DNA from: Alligator mississippiensis
Lineage: Eukaryota; Chordata; Crocodylia; Alligatoridae
Assembly: GCF_030867095.1 (NCBI RefSeq)
Contig: NC_081831.1
Location: 40,299,319-40,363,318, forward strand
Direction of reading: 5' to 3'
Length of the DNA: 64,000 nt
Both the position numbers and the translations under genes were made by a program. Below are positions 44,603 to 54,952 of the stretch, in pieces (position 1 is the stretch's first letter; every line of letters begins with the position of its first letter). The notes under the pieces were generated by a model, which searched no databases, was not told where the DNA came from, and was given only the letters and a program-made list of their open reading frames with translations.

Positions 44603-45059
44603 CAGGTCAGTTGCATCTTACGCATGGTTTACGTTCTGAAGTCAGCGTGTAAGGTGAAAATCACATATAGTCAAATTGCATATTACCGTGCCAGCGATTT
44701 GACTAGCGGTGACTGCCTCTGCCTCCAAAACCTCCCGCTGCCGCTGCGGAGCCATGCCTAGAGATGTGCGGCCGGCGGCAGTGGCACAGCGCAGGGTGGT
44801 GGTGGGGATGGCTGCGTGCCACCCAGCCACCACCACGCTGCCGCTGCCACCTGGTGGCCGGCCACACAGCTCCAGGCATGGCTTCATGGCAGCGGCAGGA
44901 GGTTTTGGAGGCAGAGGCAGTCACCGTTGGCAGCGTGGTGGTGGCCGGGCCTCCAGGTAAGCGGCAGTGCCGCATGCAGACTCAAGCCCTGCCCCACCTC
45001 CCACACCACGTATAGTTGAATTTGCGCAAGTTAAATGCGCGTATGATGCGACTGACCTG
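44603..45059. mobile_element. Foldback Tc1/mariner-type (Tigger-like) element
   Basis: The ends CAGGTCAGTTGCATCTTACG and CGTATGATGCGACTGACCTG are inverted repeats flanked by TA (44601-44602 and 45060-45061), the mariner-type target. The interior arms also pair: GCCTCTGCCTCCAAAACCTC (about 44717) against GAGGTTTTGGAGGCAGAGGC (about 44905). The element is a CpG-rich near-palindrome. No transposase is present. A CR1 tail starts right after it at 45070. Confidence 0.8.
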
Positions 45060-45069
45060 TATGCATTTC

Positions 45070-46245
45070 CATAGATTCATAGATTGTAAGGCCGGAAGGG
45101 ATCTTGGAAGATTATCGGGTCCAGCCCCCTGCACCAAACAGGAGAGGTAACTGGGTGTCAGGTGACCCCAGCAAGGTGACTGTCTAGTCTCCTCTTGAAG
45201 ATTTCCAGGGTAAGTGATTGCACCACCTCTGGAGGAAGCTTATTCACCAGTCTGGACACCCTGACTGTGAAGAAGTTTTTCCTAATGTTGAGCCTGAATT
45301 GGTCTTTCAGGATTTTGTGGTCATTACTCTTAGTTTTACCCTCGGTGAACAGTTGCTCACCGAGCCCTTGATGTACTCCCCCAGCATAGAGGTAAGCTGC
45401 TACCAGGTCCCCTCTCAGCCTTCTTTTCTTCAGGCTGAAGAGTCCCAGATCCCTCAGGCTTTCCTCATATGGCTTACTGTGTAAGACTCTGATCATATGG
45501 GTAGCTCTCCTTTGGATTCTCTCAAGCTTGTCTATGTCCTTGCTAAAGTGTGATGCCCAGAACTGGTTGCAGTACTCCAGCTGCAGTCTCACCAGTGCTG
45601 AGTAGAGCGGAAGAATCACTTCCTTGGTTTTGTTGGTGATCCATCGACTGATGCATGCCAGAGTATTATTTGCTCTAGTGGCTATAGCATCACACTGCTG
45701 GCTCATTCATACTGTGGTCTGTTATTACCCCCAGGTCCCTTTCATTTGTGGTGCTAGTCAGTTTGGTGCTGCCAAGCCTGTAGATGTGTTGGCAGTTGCT
45801 CGTCCTGAGGTGGAGCACTTTTACATTTCTCGACATTGAATTTAATCAGATTCTGATCCACCCAACTTACTAGCCATCTAGGTCCACCTGTATATGTAGC
45901 CTGTGTTCAAGGGTGACCACACTTCCCCATAACTTGGTGTTTTCTGTGAACTTGGCCAGTGAGCTCTTCACCCCCATATCCAAATCATTAATAAAGATGT
46001 TGAAAAGTACTGGACCAAGCACTGACCCCTATGGGACACCTCTGCCCACTTCTTGCCAGACTGATCCATTCACTATGACTCTCTGGGTCCTATCCTGCAG
46101 CCAGTTTCTCACTCACCTAAGTGTCTTGGAGTTAAGCCCACAATCCTCCAATTTTCTCATGAGGACACTGTGGGATACTAGGTCAAAGGCCTTATGGAGG
46201 TCAAGGTATACAATGTCAACCTGCTCTAACTTCTGTTTTGTCACA
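45070..46245 (-). pseudogene. CR1 LINE 3' half
   Basis: On the minus strand the copy runs from just upstream of reverse transcriptase block A (LDLHKAFDLVSH at about 46180-46215) through a GSVLGPVLFNIFIND block B region and AKFTENTKLW, where the catalytic Asp pair reads Glu-Asn. It continues to an intact C-terminal frame 45706-45158 (VQLEYC-type region, IQRRATHMIRVL, FKRRLDSHLAGVT). The 3' tail CATAGATTCATAGATT lies at 45070-45090. The active site is destroyed and stops occur upstream. Confidence 0.93.
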
Positions 46246-46322
46246 CCTACAAACTGCTTTCTGTGGCCAGATCAGGCAAATTGTCACTTCTCTCTGTGCC
46301 CAAAATTTCCATTCAGTTTGCA

Positions 46323-46325
<3 letters not shown>

Positions 46326-46361
<36 letters not shown>
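46326..46361 (+). repeat. (TG)n microsatellite
   Basis: About 18 TG units just 5' of the second SLC22A23-like exon, in the intron. Confidence 0.95.
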
Positions 46362-46362
<1 letters not shown>

Positions 46363-46518
46363 CTGTTGTTTGCAAAAAAAAAAAGACTTTTTATATTTTT
46401 CAGGGAGTTCTTACCCTCTCAGAGAATTAAGTAATAATTGTAAAGGAAGCAAATAAATGCAATGAGCTCCCTCTGATACATACTTGGAGGCATCCACTAA
46501 GACATTTTCTGTCTGAAG

Positions 46519-47170
46519 TATTTTCCCAGAATCACTTTGGTGGCTGATGGCCACACAACAGTTTGAGGCATCCAAGAAACTTATTTTTCAATTCACTCAC
46601 AAGAACAGAATGAACAGCAGGGCAATTAACCATTGCATCTCATGCAAAACTAAGGAAGTGATACCCCCACTGGACTCTGCACTGGTGTGCAGTATGAGCC
46701 ACCCACATGATCAGGGACTTGCAAGACAAGGTATATGAGGAGAGGCTGAGGGACTTGGGCCTCTTCAGCCTAGAGAAGAGAAGGCTGAGAAGGGACTTGG
46801 TAGCAGCTTACTGCTACTTCAGGGGAGTACCTCAATAACTCTGTGAACAGCTGTTCACCAGGGCACACCTGGGGAAGGCCAGGAGCAATGCATACAAACT
46901 CCTGGAAGGCTGCTTCAGGCTCAGTTCCAGGAAAAACTCCTTCACAGTCAGGGTGTCCAGACTGTAGAATAAACTCCCTCCAGTAGTGGTGCAGTCACTT
47001 ACCCTGAAAATCTTCAAAAGGAGACTGGACAGTCACCTCGCTGGGGTCACTTGACCCCAGTTGTCTCTTCCTGCCTAGTGCAGGGGGACTGGACCCCATG
47101 ATCTACAAGGTCCCTTCCAGCCCCTGACAATCTATGAACACTGAAAGTGATATCAAAGGAGTGATGCTGG
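46519..47170 (+). pseudogene. SLC22A23: SLC22A23-like exon split by a CR1 insertion
   Basis: The exon starts after the acceptor CATTTTCTGTCTGAAG. After the split Ser it reads IFPESLWWLMATQQFEASKK and LIFQFTHKNRMN. The PESxRWL motif, typical of SLC22 proteins after TM6, has Arg changed to Trp. At 46617 the frame runs into a CR1 fragment. After its end at 47140 the exon resumes as ESDIKGVML with donor G|GTAAGT at 47170. A direct repeat ATGAACA at 46610-46616 and 47134-47140 marks the insertion. Removing one copy and the insert restores 128 nt in phase with the next exon. The exon encodes the start of the large cytoplasmic loop. Confidence 0.88.
46617..47140 (+). mobile_element. CR1 LINE 3' fragment inserted in a coding exon
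   Basis: It begins within the thumb region (RAINHCISCKTKEVIPPL, followed by an internal deletion near 46690), continues as [15 protein letters not shown]-like and FRLSSRKNSFTVRVSRL-like frames, and ends with FKRRLDSHLAGVT, a stop and a short CR1 3' end (GACAATCTATGAACA). It is flanked by the 7-bp repeat ATGAACA. Part of that repeat could be the CR1 tail itself, so the exact duplication length is uncertain. Confidence 0.88.
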
Positions 47171-47420
47171 GTAAGTAAAAATGCCTGGTAAGTCAGGCAG
47201 TGGAAATCCAGACAGATGAAACACTTTTTGATCTAACTTTCTCTCAGCATTTTTTCTCTTAGTTTTTAAATTTTTTTAAGTAGAAAGATAAAAAGCAAAT
47301 TCTGATGCATATAATTATAACATTAGAACACATTTTAACCTTCAGTTTTTAACTGAAAAAGATGAACTGTTAAGTTTCAGAATGGTTTTGTGATTGTTGC
47401 TGTGCATTTGTGTAGCTAAT

Positions 47421-47450
47421 TTTTTATTTTATTTTATTTTATTTATTTTT
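47421..47450 (+). repeat. (TTTTA)n A/T-rich run
   Basis: Several TTTTA units near the start of the intron after the CR1-split exon. Confidence 0.8.
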
Positions 47451-47559
47451 TCTTAAAGAAGTTGTTAGGCTTCAATGTCAGAAATGTCCTAGCTCTGCAG
47501 GGTCAGAACAATCTCACCTGGAGATCTTGCGACTACACAAGTCAGTAGGCTAGGATAGG

Positions 47560-49690
47560 ATAGGAGTGATGTGGTTGTCAAAAGTTCAAAATGTAAAAAG
47601 AAGTTATCTGGAGGGGGGCACCAAGCAGAGCCCCCCAGGCCACACCCACCGGTCCTCAAAGGCATCCAAGGAGCTGGTGGATGCTAGCTACTGGTGCTCT
47701 GCCCGGAAATGTTCACAGACAAGTGAGAGGAAAGTGGCCCCACAGTCTCTGGGGACCTTCCCAGTCAGAGCCTCCTTCCTGGTCAAGTACAGGGCTCACT
47801 TGGCCAGGCCCAGGAGAAGGTTGACCAGGAGGTCCTGGGACTTGGTGGGGCCATGGATGGAGTGACCAAAAACAAAAAGGTGGGGGGTAAAATTCAACCA
47901 GAACCTCAGGAGGAGGCTCTGGAGGTGGAGGGGCTGCAGCCTGGTGCACTCGAGGGTCATGTGTGCTAGGGTCTCCCTCTGCCCACAGAAGCAGCAGGAG
48001 ACCAGGGTGTCTGTGAAGCTCACCACATACACGGCCGTAGCAATAGCTCCATGGAGGAGCTGCCAGCTGAGGCCCTCAGTGGCTCATGGGATGAAGGTGA
48101 AGTACAGACTCAGCCACTAGGGTGTCCCAGCCATGCCCTCACCAAGTAGATACAACCACTTGGTATCTGGGCAAGACGCAAGGGTGGCATGATGGACAGT
48201 ATGGCACACGAGCATGTAGAAGTGGTTGCAATGGATGGTGGAAAAGCAGACCAGTCTGGTGTCTTTCAGCCAGCTCAGGTGGTGGAGTGGGGAGTGTTGT
48301 GAGGCTGGGCGAGGCATCATCCCCATGACAAACTCCAGTGGGCTGGAAGACACTGGGGGTGTGGAGGGGGGGGATTGCCACCATGCAGCCCCTGGTCAAC
48401 AAAGGCAAGGGCATCAGGAGGTAGGGCAGATTTCACCTCCTGGACCAGACAGCAGGTTGCACGTGTCATGGGTAGACCCATGTGCTGGGCCAGTGCAGCG
48501 GGGTCCACCCACTCCCACCTATTGTAGTCCAGGAGGTCTCCAATATGGGTGACACCAGCTAGGAGCAACCTCTGTCACAACCAGGGCGCCTCTGCCTTCA
48601 GCATCTCCAGCTGGGGATTCTACAGGAGGGGCTTGACCCATGCTAATCTGTGGGAGTCCCTCCCACAGGTTCTGACAGGTTTTGGTGTCATTCAGATCCA
48701 GGGAGAAGAGCTCTTCATAGAAGGCCCGTGCGCGCTGGCACATCTCACCTGGATACATGAGGGGGTGCCATCACCCACCAGAAGGCAGGTGATGTACTTC
48801 TTGGCCCCTTGCCTCCTCTCTAGGGCATAGAAGAAGTGGGAGCTGTGGTCAATCTCCCAAAGGAGCTGGACGTGCAAGTGGACAAATGCACCGTGGGTGC
48901 AGTGGTCTTCCAGAGCACAAAGCTCTTCCTGCCTCTCCTGACACTCTCCGCAGAGGGACAGGTTGGTTGGGTTTGTGGCCAGGCACCTCTCCAGCTCTAG
49001 CACTTTCCACTTGAGCTGCTCCCAGACACCTCCTTCTGTTGGGTGTGCCCCCGAGTGTAGCTGCAGCAAAAGAGATGGATGTGTACTTTCCCCATATCCC
49101 ACCATCTCTGAGCCAGGGGGAAAACTGCCCATTGCTCCTGCCAGGCCAGCCAGAACTCCCAGAAGGTCTCCCTGAAGCCCACATCCTCTAGCAGACTGGC
49201 ATTGAAATGCCAATAGGCTGACCCCAGATGCCCAGGCCCCAGCTTGGCCTGGGACCAGACAAGGTGGTGATTGCTGAAAGGGGTCGGCCAGATGCCAGAG
49301 GACTGGGCCTGGGCAAAGTGCAGCAAAGAGATATAAACCCAGTCTAACCAGGAGTGGCATACCCGCTCCTCTCCCACACTCACATAAGTGAAGGCAGGGG
49401 GTTCAGTGGGGTGACAGGCACGCCAGACATCCACCACAGAGTAGTCCCTGAGGATTCCCATGGTGGCCTGGTTCTGCTCCTTGCCTGACCGGTCTCGCGC
49501 ATCTAGGGTGATGTTAAAGTTCCCACCAAGGACCAAGGGAAGGCTGGGGAACCACACCCCAGAGAAGGCTCCCCAAAGACAACGGGCTCTCAGTGACAGC
49601 AGCAGAGAGGCAGCTGTGACCAGGAGCACAGCAGCACAGAAGTTGAAATCAACTAAATGGTGATACAGCAACTTCCGCATTAATGAGCCA
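47560..49690 (-). pseudogene. Tx1-clade LINE ORF2: endonuclease and C-terminus, reverse transcriptase core deleted
   Basis: On the minus strand the copy starts within the APE-type endonuclease (LVLGGNFNITLDARDRSG, FTYVSV, SWLDWVYIS, FSNHHLVW near 49.25-49.57 kb). It continues through YWHFNASLLEDVGFRETFW, WWDMGKVHIHLFCCSYTRG, DHSSHFFYALERRQGAKKYI and LWEGLPQIS (about 48670), the pre-RT linker of Tx1 elements (known from the 149-kDa Tx1 protein). It then jumps at about 48560 to the C-terminal part (LLAGVTHIGDLLDYNRWEWVD, VKSALPPDALAFVD) and ends with a Cys/His knuckle (CCFCGQRETLAHMTLEC near 47.95 kb). All palm motifs of the reverse transcriptase are missing. Frameshifts occur throughout. The N-terminal third of the endonuclease is degenerate. 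Confidence 0.88.
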
Positions 49691-49899
49691 ATTAGCGAGG
49701 TTGGCTGCATTGTATCCACTTCAATAAAGATAGGCACTTGGTGAAAGTAACACCCAGGTGGTCTGGTGTTTCCCTCTCCCCTCAGGGATTAACATCTAAA
49801 TCTTTCTACCGTCTTCTTAATCGTGGCAGGCGAGTCCTGGGGAAGAAACTGGACGTACAGCTGACACCCGCTTACATGGTGCATTATAACTCAGGGAAC
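49691..49899. other. Spacer with LTR-tail-like sequence
   Basis: AATAAAGATAGGCACTTGG at about 49723 followed by CAGGGATTAACA (about 49784-49795) looks like the poly(A)/U5 end of an LTR. No start or duplication was found. Confidence 0.3.
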
Positions 49900-50312
49900 T
49901 CTTGGAGAGGCTGGACGTATTCAAATCAGTAGGTGCAGATGCTCTTCACCCGAGGGCGCTGAGGGAATTGGCGGGGGTCACACGGACCTATGAGTGCTTG
50001 TGGGGCACTGGCCAGGTATGAGAGGATTGGAAAAGGGCCAGTGTGGTCCCCATCTACAAAAAGGGCAGGAAGGAGGACCCCGGAAATTATAGGCCAGTCA
50101 GTCTTACCTCGGTCCTTGGGAAGACCTTTGAGAAAATTATCAAGGAGCACATCTGCGGGGGCCCAGCAGGGGAGGTAATGCTCAGGGGCAACCAACATGG
50201 GTTCACTGAGAGCAGATCCTGCCTGACTAACCTGGTTTCTTTTTATGATTAGGTCACAAAGTCCCTGCATGAAGGGTGGATGCCATCTTCCTGGACTTCA
50301 TGAAGGCCCTTG
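49900..50312 (+). pseudogene. CR1 LINE fragment, N-terminal reverse transcriptase only
   Basis: It reads LLERLDVFKSVGADALHPRA, then (50043 on) VPIYKKGRKEDPGNYRPVSL, TSVLGKTFEKIIKEHICGG and NQHGFTESRSCLTNLVSFYD. It ends at block A (FLDFMKAL) at about 50311. Both ends are internal to CR1, so this is not a normal 5'-truncated insertion. It lies exactly between the oppositely oriented halves of the Tx1 LINE. Confidence 0.9.
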
Positions 50313-52300
50313 TGTGTGTGTTCCCCCTCCCCGCCACATTCTCAAAGCATAGGCCTCCTGTTTTTTTCCTGTGGGGCTGTGGCTCAGTGAGTTCAGCCCC
50401 CTTCCATCCTATCCCTCTTCTGCTCCACAACCCCAGCCTGCCCCTACTAGATTCACTAGCCCCATGAGATATTTTGTTTTTCTTTATTGTCTTCTCTGCC
50501 CTCCTGTGAAACAATGGCAGGGCAGGAACCTTCTGGGGGGTCAGATGCCCCCACAGAGCTTCCTGTAGACCCCACTATAGGGGGTGGATCCCAGCCAAGC
50601 CCCCAAGGGGATGCATGCCCCTGCAGCCTCCACCCCAGAGGCAGAGTCAAACCAACCTCATCTATGGGTGGAGAAGACTGCAACCCCCGCTGCAGGGGTA
50701 GGTGGGACTCCAGTAGGGAGCCAACAGGGCCAGGGGGTCACCCCTGACCAGGTCCTGCCCAGATGGGTTCCCAAGCCCCCTCTCCTGTCATCAGGGACCA
50801 AGGGCAAGGGCAGTGGGAAGACTCATCAGCCTCGTTCACAGCTGAGGGTGGGAAGGGCTAGGGCCCTCCCCCAAAGCCTAGACCACCAGCACCTGAGGGG
50901 ATCAGGTGCATTACACCAGCCAGCAAACCCACTCAGCCTGTCACTGGTCCTAGCTCCAGCCCCAAAAACATGGCCCTCTGGGGAGGGAACTGCAGATAAG
51001 TACAGGCAGCTGTAGGGAGACCCAAAGCTGGGGGGCCTGGACCCTCCAGAGCTGGCCCTTCCAGCTTGGGCAGTGGGGCCCCCTTTCCGGCACTCACCCA
51101 CAGGCATGGGGTGAAGTGCCAGCTGCCCAAGTGGGAGAACCTGCACTTTAAGACCTGGGTGCAGGCCCTGGCTTGGGTAGTGGGGGACCTGCAAGATCAT
51201 GGCAGCCTCCCACTTTCATGGTAAAGGGGTCTTTTTCCTTGCCTGAGAGGCCGCTGCACAAAAGGTGGTAGAGAGGGGGCTCATGGTAGAGGGCGAGTAC
51301 GTCCCCCTCGAGCCTCTAGAAGAGCTGGGGACCAGGGTGGTCCTCAGCTCTGTCCCTCCCTGGATCCCCAATTGGGCCCTGCTCCCCTAGCTCCAAACCC
51401 TGGAGAGAGTTATCTCCCTGGTGGTGGCCCTGTCACTGGGGTGCCGAGACCCTGGCCTCCACCATGTGCGCTCTTTCCGTCCCCAGGTCATGATCCAGCT
51501 GGCAGTGGGAGTGCGGCTGGAGGCTGAGGGGTGCCTGGTAATTTATCAGGGGGACCTGGTGAGGATTTTCTATACACTGGGGGACCTGCAGTGCCATGAT
51601 GCAAGTGCCATGCCCTGTGGAGAAGGTTTCGGGGCTGCTGGATAGTCCCGAACAGGAGCCCATGGGGGAAGCCCTTCATTCTGCTGACCAAGGCCTAGCC
51701 CCTGAAACCATGGGTGCTGAGGCTGAGGCCTACCCAAAGGAAGGCCTGGTGGCAGAGCCTCCTCCCTCTGATCTAGGGGATACAGAGGACCTGGGGCTCA
51801 CCCCGGTGAGTCCTGAGGAAGGAGGTCCCTTTTCCCAGGACCCTGAGGTGGACGCTGGAGCCTTCCGAGTGCTTGGCAGGTCTCTTCCCTCCCCCTCCCA
51901 GGAAAACCTCACCTCCCCTGCCCCACAGTCCCATACCAGAGGGTGCCACGGTGGGGTCCCCTAATCAATGGGCAGATCTTGTCAGGGACCCTGCACAGAC
52001 CCCCCAGGGCTCCAGCTCTACCCCACCATTTTGTGAAGGAGCCCCACCCCCACCCTTACCCCCACCCCTGTCCCAGGGGGCTACTCTCCCAATCCCAATC
52101 AGAGCCCAGGGTCTTAGCATACCGGGGGTTCAGATGGTGCCAAAGGAGGTCTTGCCAGCCACCCATCAGCTCCTGTGCCCCAAGTGAGCTTTCCCAGTAG
52201 CTCCCTTCCTGATCATGGCTGTCTCTCCACGGCTTCATTTGAGAGCCAGTAGTTTCCTGGAGCCTGGTCTCTGAGGGCCATGTTCCCAACCTCCCTGGGA
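50313..52300 (+). pseudogene. Tx1-clade LINE 5' region and ORF1, inverted relative to its ORF2
   Basis: ORF1 of Tx1 elements is a nucleic-acid-binding protein with a zinc-knuckle region. The likely start is ATG at 50514 (MAGQEPSGGSDAPTELP), followed after a frame change by a Pro/Gly-rich N-terminus (to about 51015). The conserved core is in one frame from about 51198 to 51640 with two in-frame stops: MAASHFHGKGVFFLA, VVERGLMVEGEYVPLEPLEE, LGTRVVLSSVPPWIPN, LGCRDPGLHHVRSFR and LVIYQGDLVRIFYTLGDLQC. The Cys-rich end is degraded after the first Cys. A Pro-rich tail runs to about 52190. 50313-50513 is presumed 5' UTR. It lies on the opposite strand to the ORF2 part at 47560-49690. Confidence 0.75.
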
Positions 52301-52694
52301 TCCTGCCAGCTGTCTGCCAGTCACCACCCCCTGCTTATGAAACAAGTATACATGCCATATTCAATGCAGATTTATTACTGTGGTGGCACTGTGATGACAC
52401 ATGCAAAATATTTGTCCTGATTTCTGTGATGAAAGCTGAGACTTTCAGAAAGAGGCCTTTATTTATTTATTTATGTTTTGGACTAAAATAGATTTCTTAC
52501 ACCTTGCCTGCTACTGAGCAACTTGCTGCCATGATTTTTTTTAACACAGTTCTGTTTTGCTCTTTTGTTGTATCTTCTAAATAATGAGTGATAACTGGAT
52601 GGATTATAACTGGATGTTTTACTTTATGATCAGTAAAAGTAGCAGAGGGAAGGGATGATGGTTACTAAATATAAAGAGTAATAGGGCTGAGGAG
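52301..52694. other. No recognised feature
   Basis: AT-rich intronic sequence. Confidence 0.5.
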
Positions 52695-53077
52695 CCAGCC
52701 CATAGGAACTTCCATTGTATTACACCAGGGGTTTTCAACTGTTTTAAAGGAGTGTACCCCTTTTAGTGGGTACCCCTTTTGGACTGTACCCCCTGGATGA
52801 ATGGGGGAGAGGGGGTCTCCCAGCAGGTGGTCAATGAAGGTGGGGGGGTTGCTGCTGCTGCTGCCACATGGTGGTGGCACACTGCCCAATTACCCCCACT
52901 TCTCTCTGCCACCACATACCCCCTGGGGCAGCAGCCCCCATCATTGACCGGCCGCTGGGGGACCCCCCTCCCTCGCTTATCCAAGGGGTACAGTCCAGGT
53001 GGGGTACCCACCAAAAGGGGTACACTCCTTAAAGGTTGAAAACCTCATGTCTAATACAAGGGAAGTTCCTATGGGCT
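52695..53077. repeat. 380-bp near-palindrome with CAGGGGTTTTCAAC inner ends
   Basis: The outer arms CCAGCCCATAGGAACTTCC (52695 on) and GGAAGTTCCTATGGGCTGG (to 53077) pair, and pairing continues inward (TTGTATTA, then CAGGGGTTTTCAAC against GTTGAAAACCTCATG, then GGAGTGTACCCCTTTT against AAAAGGGGTACACTCC, then the GGGGGAC/GTCCCCC region). The inner ends look like a hAT terminal repeat. Because the flanks are also inverted copies, no ordinary target duplication can be read. Confidence 0.8.
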
Positions 53078-53800
53078 GGCATGGGGGTGGCAGCGGCAGG
53101 TGCTGCCCAGGCGGTGTGGGAAGGGGTGAAGCCATGGCTCATGGTGGGGGAGCCAGGTCCTGCTGCTGCTTGCACCCCAGGAGGGCATGCGATTGGGTGG
53201 GCTGCAGCCAGGGCTGCGTGGGGCTCTTCTTGGTGGCGGCTGGGTTCAGAGCAGGTGCCAGCAGCACTGGGAGGATGCTGCATTCCCCCCACCGCCAGCT
53301 ACCCGGTGCAGCCCAGGCTGTTCCTGCTGCATGGGTGGAGGTGGGGCGTTGAGCCTGGGCTGCACCGGGCAGCTAGCGATGGTGGCAGTGGGAGTGGAGC
53401 AGCAGCAATATTTGGGGTGGATTCAGCATCCTTCACCACTACTGCCACCTGATTTGAGCCCAGTCCCTGCCAAGAAGAGCCCCACAGCCTTCCCCACTCC
53501 ACCCACCACAGATCGGGGGGCCCATGCCCCCCTGTGTCCTCCCTGGGTGCAAGCAGTGGTGGGAGCCCCCTGCCCCCACAAGCTGCAGCTTCACCTCGCA
53601 ACCGCGCCTGGGCAGTGCCTGCCCCTGCCCCCTCCCTCACTGTGAGGGGCATAGATCTGCCCCACCCACTCCCCTTCCCTCTCCCCTCTCTTCCTCCACA
53701 CCAGATTTACCAGCTGGAGGCAGCTGTATTAGAAGTAGGACTGGTATTGGCTGATATGCCTCCTTTCATATCATTATCAGCCCCCCAAATCCCCATACTC
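53078..53800. mobile_element. Partial family-B-like foldback hAT element
   Basis: The GC-rich core and right half (CCACACCAGATTTACCAGCTG, CAGCTGTATTAGAAGTAGG, TATTGGCTGATATGCCTCC) match the right half of 40871-41670. The expected GTGCACCCCTA terminus is degraded near 53790, and the left terminus is missing or replaced by the palindrome at 52695-53077. Overlapping long frames in it are not credible genes. Confidence 0.55.
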
Positions 53801-54589
53801 CTTTTTTAATGAACAGGCCATCTTTTTGCCCTTGACAGGCAGTTGCATTTGTATACATTGGGTATAATCTGGTTGGTGCATAAAATTGCTGGCAAGACTT
53901 CTTCCCTGACGACCCTTCCTTTTAGAGCTTCTCTCTTCTCTTGCTGCCTCCACAGCAGTCCAGCTCTGTTTACCTTGAAGACTCTCTTTGAAAGTTCAAG
54001 CCTGCTCCCTGGCCTTCTGGCCACTGGGTGAGGTTGGAGCGGGTAGTTGGGCACTTTGCTACTGGTCTTGCTAGGCAAGGTTTAGTCATTGTTTGTGTTT
54101 TATGTTGCTGGTGGAGTGATGGTAGGTGCAGGAAACTACGGTAGTGGTGGCATAATATACATCTTTTTAAGTATTTGTCAAGGGCTCCTAGCAGTTCAAA
54201 CAGGTGCTCTTCCTTATACTGTACTGTACACTTAAACAGAAACTAAAGGCTTTATAGTCTTTGCTGCATCTGTTGCCATATATTAGAATTTGAATGCCAG
54301 CCTGGCCTTCTACTTGGGGGACACTTGGAGGATGCTTGGTTATGTCTGAGCTACAGACAAGGGAACAATGTAACAGAGTGAGGAACTAGGAATGGTTACC
54401 GAAAGGGTCAACAAATTTGAGGCTTATAGAGTATCATTTGTTTGCAAACTGATGATTTTTGTCTTATGGTTTTAATGCTTATGGGGACAAGAACAAGGAT
54501 AATAGGCTAAGCTTATGACTGGAGGACTTTATCAGAGGCTAATCACATCAGTACTCAATCTGCACATACATACTCAATCTACAGTATGT
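53801..54589. other. Intronic, no recognised feature
   Basis: No supported gene or repeat. Confidence 0.5.
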
Positions 54590-54952
54590 GTAGCTGCATT
54601 AGTTCCTCTGCCTATAGTTATAGTGTGTCCATATCTGGAATGCACCTTTGGATACCCTCAGAATACAACCATAAATTGGAGACAGTGCAGTGAAAAATGG
54701 CAAAATAATTGACAGTATTGGTTACGGAAATATTGAAAGAATTAAATATATAAAGCATGTATGAATACCAGTGGCTGGCTAAAGGAGATAATATTTGAAG
54801 AGTAGGGAAAAACAGGTCTGAAAAGAATTTTTAGGCTAGCATAAGAAATAAAATTGAGTTAATGGCATGGAATTGAACAGCAGTGTTTTAAGCTATACCT
54901 CAATGGCCTACGGAGGTCCCTTCTGACCCTAACATCTATGAATCTATAGGTC
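54590..54952 (+). repeat. Old CR1 fragment
   Basis: ATATCTGGAATGCACC, then ATAAATTGGAGACAGTGCAG and GAAAAATGGCAAAATAATTG, follow the CR1 thumb-region order (tctgg..; ataaattggag.g.gcagag; gcaacaaa.atgatt). The copy closes with a 3' end GGAGGTCCCTTCTGACC..ATCTATGAATCTATAGG at 54915-54950. It is much more diverged than the other copies and no frame is open. Confidence 0.6.
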
